Below, in pieces: positions 58,963 to 64,000 of a stretch of 64,000 bases of DNA (position 1 is the stretch's first letter; each line of letters begins with the position of its first letter). Location of the stretch: contig CM068387.1 of assembly GCA_034770075.1 (NCBI GenBank), positions 75,269,971 through 75,333,970 on the forward strand, in the 5' to 3' direction. The notes beneath the pieces are model-generated. The model searched no databases and was not told the DNA's origin. It saw nothing but the letters and a program-made list of their open reading frames with translations. The position numbers and the translations under genes are program-made. Source of the DNA: Aralia elata. Lineage: Eukaryota > Streptophyta > Magnoliopsida > Apiales > Araliaceae.

Positions 58963-61900
58963 ATGACAGAAGCTGTGATAAGGAATAAACCCGGAATGGC
59001 GAGCGTGAAGGATATGCCTATCCTTCAGGATGGTCCACCTCCCGGCGGGTTTGCTCCGGTACGGTACGCCCGGCGAATCCCCAGCAAGGGTCCCAGCGCC
59101 GTCGCCATCTTTTTTGCTGCTTTGGGTACTTTCTCTTGGGGCATGTACCAGGTCGGCAAAGGCAACAAGATCCGAAGGTATACTCGCATTTTTCTCATTT
59201 TCTACTTTCTTTTTTTTGTTTTGAATTATTATGTGGGTAGTGTTTGATTTTGTTGGAATGCTAATGGTGGTTGTTTAAAACTGAAATTTGTAATAATTAT
59301 TGGAAGAAACCCAATTAAATCACTGAAATTTTCGTCTATTTTACACACTCTCCCTCTTCATACCTACACTTTTATATAATCGTGTATATATATCTATGTA
59401 TATATGCATCTGGGATTGATGATGATGAGTGTTGAAGGGTGAAATTGGCATCTTTGTTGAAAAGAGCCCAAGAAAATGTAGATAATTTTATGGGGTGTTG
59501 TTGGTTTGAGCTGTTAGCTGCATTGAAAATTGACTTATCTGGTCATGTTTTATTTTGAGTTTTACTGAGTTTATTTTGAGTTTTACTGAATTCCAATGTA
59601 CAGATTACGATTTAAATTAGAATTTCTAGCTGGAAAAATTTCAAATTTAGGTGTACTATAATAAATAATACTAGTCTTGAGGAACTTGCATCTTGACGAA
59701 AATTGTTATAATGATGTTGTTCATTGAGCTGCAAATTGGGAAAGTTGCTAGTCTATACTGATGTAGTGATGTGTGAGACTTGGAGATTCTACAATTTTGA
59801 AGTTAAACTTGTCAAGATCATGATATGTGCAAATGTAGATAAAACTTTCTGTAAGTTAAATTTCTTTGGCTTTAGAGTACACTGAAGAGAACAGAGGTAC
59901 TTGGATTGAGTTACTACTGGGTTTTATTTTGAGGTTAGTCGTGGGGATGATTATAGGAGCAGGGTTCCTCAGTTTACTTATAAGAAAGGAGTGTATCTCA
60001 TACTGATCATGTTTAAGGTGTGTTGATTGTGATCTTGAGGTAGGATAGTTATGTGTTTGTGATGCTGCTAATTGAGGAAACAATTTTATGATGGAACTCT
60101 ATATCCCACCCATATAGCTGTAAAGTAAGTTGTTGGATAGCTGAGATCCAACAAATGCTATCTTATTTACCTGTACTATAATTGTCTTCATCAGATGTCT
60201 TGTGATTAAATGAAGCTTAGCCCAATCTGGAGGTGTGCACTTAAAGAAGTAGCAACAGAGATTATCTTAGAGCCATTCAATGGTACTGCTTAAGATATTA
60301 TATTACTGGGGCCAAAGAGCCGGTTAAGGCGGTTACCAAAACTTAAGAGTAGCTTAGCCAGTAGCTGTGAGAAACAAGTGTGTGATTTTTTAACATTTTG
60401 GAGGGGCTATGCCAACATCAGGATGGCTAAGCAGAGGATGCAAAAAATTGTAACTACCTTCGATTAAAAGGTGGTTTAATCCTTGATAGAGTGACCTAAG
60501 TGAAAGGAATGTCCATCTTACTCTAAATCCAAGTCCTAAGATGTCTACTTGAGTTGAGTCATAGTCGTCTTGAACATGGCTAGTTAACCTAATCAAGTAT
60601 GAAATCTGCCAATGTGAAATCTTGGCATAGGTAGTGTAGGTGGAACCTGGAAGTAAAATGAATCAAGAAAAGAAGCAGACATTGCTTGTTTCAATTAATT
60701 CAAGGTTGAAATTATCTTCCCCAAAAGAGGAAAAGGCAGGTGCATAAGAGGCAGATTCTCTCGATGATGGGGGCTAGTTTGAGTGATGTCAATTGATGTT
60801 CCAGTTTTTGGGTGTTTGGAAGGGTGTCCCACTGCCAAATGGAATCGTGCTGAATGGGGAGATGATACCTCACTGCTTGTGGTGGGTGCTATGGAGGGAT
60901 CGATAGGAGATGTTTTGATAAGAGGGGTGCGGACACTTGCGCATGTTAAATATTTGATCCTGGGTCTGCTGTTTTCTTTTCTTTTTTTCTTTTTTTTTTT
61001 GGGAAGAATGTGGTTTATCCTGGTTTAGTGTTGGCATTTGTTGATTTTTTGTGGAATTCAGCCTTGGAATATATTACGTTAGCCTTGATTTTACGTTGGT
61101 GGCACCCCCTTGGTGCCTCTATTAATAAAATACTATTTACCTATTAAAAGAACAGAGGTTGCCATGACAACCTATATTACTGTTACTTTCTCTACAGAAT
61201 ATTTGCTTCATGGTCCTAAGCTGACCTTTGTGGGATTTTTTCCTCTTCATCTTTCAATACGAATGGATGATGCAGTTTTTGCTATGCTCATAATATTTCG
61301 GTTTTGAGATATGTCTCGTGATATAAAGGTTTCATGTATTCAACGTGTCATCTGTTATATGCACATGCCTAACATTGCCTGTTTTGTTACTGTTTTGTTA
61401 TCTCTGTTGTTATTATTCCACAAGTATGATTCTGCAAGTATCGCCTAGTATGATCCACAAGTATCGCCTTATTTGCTCTATCTTTTGATTATTGTTATCT
61501 GTTTACCCCTCCTACTAACCTACTACAATTACTATAAACATGCTTGGATCCTCTTACATATTTCAATTTTTACACTGGTTTATAAAATAGCACTAATATT
61601 TAGTTCAGGACAATAATAGTTGATGGCGAAAGCTGTCTTATGTCAATTACAGAATATAATTTGAAAAGCCAATGGATGATACACTAATAATCTGTATTAT
61701 GCAGAGCAATTAAGGAAGAAAAATATGCTGCTCGCAGAGCTATCCTGCCCATGCTTCAAGCTGAAGAGGATGAGAGGTAACTAATTTTGTTTTTCTTCTC
61801 CTTTACCTCTGATAACTCCCCATTTAATTCACCCAACCATCTTCTCCGTTCTATTTATTTCTATAGATTTGTAAAAGAGTGGAAAAAATATCTCGAGGAA

Positions 61901-62011
61901 GAGGCCCGAATAATGAAGGATGTACCCGGTTGGAAAGTTGGTGAAAGTGTCTACCATTCTGGGCGATGGATGCCTCCTGCAACCGGTGAGCTCCGTCCCG
62001 AGGTCTGGTAA
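58963..62011 (+). CDS. NDUFA13 / GRIM-19 subunit of complex I, complete
   Basis: Exons 58963-59177, 61705-61776 and 61867-62011 give 432 bases, 143 residues plus stop, the family length in plants. The protein starts MTEAVIRNKPGMASVKDMP, has DGPPPGGFAPVRYARRIP, a single membrane helix (AVAIFFAALGTFSWGMYQ), then a charged helical part (EEKYAARRAILPMLQAEED) and the conserved VPGWKVGESVYHSG end. It is an accessory subunit of NADH:ubiquinone oxidoreductase in the inner mitochondrial membrane. Intron 1 is 2.5 kb. The gene is divergent from CPN60, 2.4 kb apart, with a hAT element between them. Confidence 0.97.
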
Positions 62012-62710
62012 GATACCAGTGGTGTTTCTTTGGGTACTTTTGTAACTGTCAAGGGCCATTAGTTTCTTCTTCATTCAAGACTCTTTACTTTCAATTGACT
62101 GGTGTTTCTTCTAAGGAATAAAATTTGTATTTCAAAACAACCTTTACAAGCACACAAATGTTGCCACAATATTTTTATGTTAAATCTGTGAGATGTCTCC
62201 TTTCCAGATTCAATACAAAATTCTGAGAATGTCTATTGGTAATTTTTGAAAATAGAAATTGGAGCAATTTGAATGAAATGTTTGATTATAAGGATCCTTG
62301 ATTAGGATGGCCAGTAATGCAGTAAAATAAACCAAACGATTCAGGATTGATTCTTATGTTGTAATGTGCTTTGTATTTTGATGTAGAACAATAATATTAC
62401 CGCATGAATCGAATGGTTGACCACTCTTTCCTTAAGACTATATTCGCCTTTTACTTTTGCTACACAGGTTACTACGAATTAGTCTCCTAAGATAAGACAT
62501 GCCTATATTTTATTCTGTACTAGAATTTGTTGTGTAGAAACAAATTAGTGCAAAACTATAAATGAGAGAGAAGAAAAAATATTAGAAAAAATATTTTTTT
62601 TCTAAGAACTTGAGAAGGATTTTGAATAAATTGAAGTTATTGTTTTGAGTAGATTTACAACCTATTTATAGGTTTTCAAACACTTCTTTGAATTGGTTCA
62701 CCCTTTAAAA
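62012..62710. other. 3' flank of NDUFA13
   Basis: AATAAA at 62,117-62,122 is a likely polyadenylation signal. Nothing else recognised. Confidence 0.5.
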
Positions 62711-62960
62711 TGTCGTTGGTCCGTTGGCATCCCAACTCTGCAATTAACTGTTGGCCCAATTAATTAATCAATTAATCAATTAATTGTTTCTGACCGTTGC
62801 AATGTTAGTTAACGGCTTTAGTTGCCAGTCGTTGGTCCGTTGGCATCCCAACTTTGCAATTAATCGCATCCCAACTTTGCAACGACCTAATTAATTAAGT
62901 CTTTGGTCCGTTAGCATCCCAACTCTGCAATTAACCGAATCCCAACTCTACAATGACTTA
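62711..62960. repeat. Degenerate tandem repeat
   Basis: Words GGTCCGTTGGCATCCCAACT and CTGCAATTAA recur three times (62,718, 62,832 and 62,905), mixed with AATTAATTAA runs and the half-unit ATCCCAACTTTGCAA. Confidence 0.7.
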
Positions 62961-63092
62961 ATTAATTAATTAAAAAAAATTAAATTGTAAGAACGCTATT
63001 GTCATGACTTGAAGTCAAGTCCTTAACATTACAACTCATTTCTCTTAACTAAGAACCATTTCATTTGCTAGCTATATGGACAATATATAATA

Positions 63093-64000
63093 TAGGGCAA
63101 AGGTGCAAAAAAGCCCCTGTGATTTTACCCGAAGTCCCACTTAGCTCATGAACCATTTTTTTTTTTCAAAAGTGCCCTTAACGTTACAAATTTTAGGTCA
63201 ACTGTACCCCTCCCGTTAACGGACATGCCACCTAAACTAACATGACTGACACGTGGACATAATTTGCTGACGAGGCTGACACATGGACTCAAGCCCAACA
63301 ACCACATGACTTTTTAAAAGGGCAAAAACGTAATAACATATTTTATAATTTAAATCAAAAACAAAATCTACAATTTCATCCTCCATAGATCTGAACAAAG
63401 ATCAATCATGAAACAAAATCGACTAAAATCTGTTCACTAGCAACAACCACTGCCATCACTGGTATCAAAAACAAAATCTTCAATTTCACAGACCCAAACA
63501 TTATCTGTTAAATTTATAAGTTTAACAAACGAACAATGAGAGTGTTTGGGTCTATTTCTCTGTTTTCTCCGAATCAGATCTGGGGTTACTTTTTTTTAAA
63601 AAAAAATTCAATTCAATTCAATTCAATTCCTGCTGGTAATCTTTGAAGATGAAGGGGGTTGTTCTAATATTATTTATTTTAATCCTTTTTTTAAACTGAT
63701 TTGGAATTTGATTGGATTTGAGATATATTTTGAAACTAGGTTTGATCTGTGATTGAATAAGAAAGTGAGAGAATGGAGTGATTAACAAATAAAGTTAAGA
63801 TCTGGGTTTTCAAAGTTGGAGTGTTTAATCCAAGGATTTTCTGCATCTGGTGGTGGTAGCACGACGATGACGATAAGGGGCGGTTGTGGTGGTAGGTGGA
63901 CATGGAAGACCTCCCTCCACCTTCTTTCTCCCCCAAACCCACCCTTTCTAAATAAGCTTGATCTGTTTTGTGTTTATTATTTGATTTGAAGCTTATTGGG
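63093..64000. other. Repeat-like DNA to the window end, no gene
   Basis: 63,093-63,330 resembles a common plant dispersed repeat (AAGGTGCAAAAAAGCCCCTG, then GTTAACGGACATGCCACC). The stretch 63,599-63,630 contains tandem AATTC. No supported frame; any gene here would lie beyond the edge. Confidence 0.4.

Noticed and set aside
60783..61028. 81-codon frame in NDUFA13 intron 1
   Set aside because: No motif, no splice support; intronic sequence of a clear gene.
1..64000. tRNA, rRNA, CRISPR or bacterial-type operons
   Set aside because: No cloverleaf-like or rRNA words were noticed and the gene structure is nuclear plant; no organelle insertion was recognised.

Overview
The window is nuclear DNA from a flowering plant, most likely a eudicot. 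It is AT-rich, its genes have many GT-AG introns, and it holds plant MITEs, LTR retrotransposons, a Helitron and a plant defensin-like gene. Species cannot be read from the sequence. Intact host genes are few. From left to right they are exon 1 of a SERINC/TMS membrane protein (minus, 1.5-1.7 kb), a two-exon defensin-like secreted peptide gene (minus, 50.1-50.5 kb), a complete 18-exon mitochondrial chaperonin CPN60/HSP60 gene (minus, 51.6-56.6 kb) and a complete 3-exon gene for the complex I subunit NDUFA13/GRIM-19 (plus, 59.0-62.0 kb). There are also two damaged copies of an ING1-type PHD-finger gene (plus, 5.9-12.8 kb, and rearranged, 36.4-40.3 kb) and a decayed defensin-like relative (45.6-46.1 kb).

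Between about 14 and 34 kb lies a nest of mobile DNA whose layers can be peeled by target-site duplications. An old inverted repeat (14.9-15.7 kb, resuming at 25.8-26.1 kb) has a loop with a cysteine-rich reading frame. Its right arm is split by a Ty3-type non-autonomous LTR retrotransposon (15,716-25,780, 5-bp duplication AGATG). The 5' LTR of that element is split by a 6.8-kb Helitron (15,806-22,610, inserted between A and T, ending in a hairpin plus CTAG). The Helitron carries frameshifted exons of HCF136 (photosystem II assembly) and KORRIGAN (GH9 endoglucanase). It also carries a 4.7-kb TIR element, which itself holds a 2.1-kb Mutator-like fold-back (10-bp duplication CTCTTCTAAC) studded with GGCG/CGCC palindromes.

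From 23.5 to 33.9 kb the sequence is a giant imperfect palindrome with arms of about 5 kb. It duplicates the 3' part of the retrotransposon and adjacent DNA in inverted orientation. The right arm later took an insertion of about 0.8 kb and a 252-bp tandem duplication. An 884-bp near-perfect fold-back at 14.0-14.9 kb has its empty site preserved at 34.0 kb.

The second ING copy (36-41 kb) is a scrambled duplicate: exons 5-6 inverted, exons 1-3 forward, with an internal tandem duplication of exon 2. From 42 to 49 kb there are further LTR-element remains, including a complete 2.45-kb non-autonomous element (46,447-48,895, duplication CTTAC) with an RS-dipeptide repeat reading frame.

Functionally, the two intact multi-exon genes both act in mitochondria: CPN60 folds imported proteins and NDUFA13 is a complex I subunit. 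ING1 would be a chromatin reader, but both copies here look broken. All positions come from reading the sequence by hand. Exon borders are supported by GT-AG sites and frame, while borders of repeats carry an uncertainty of a few to tens of bases.
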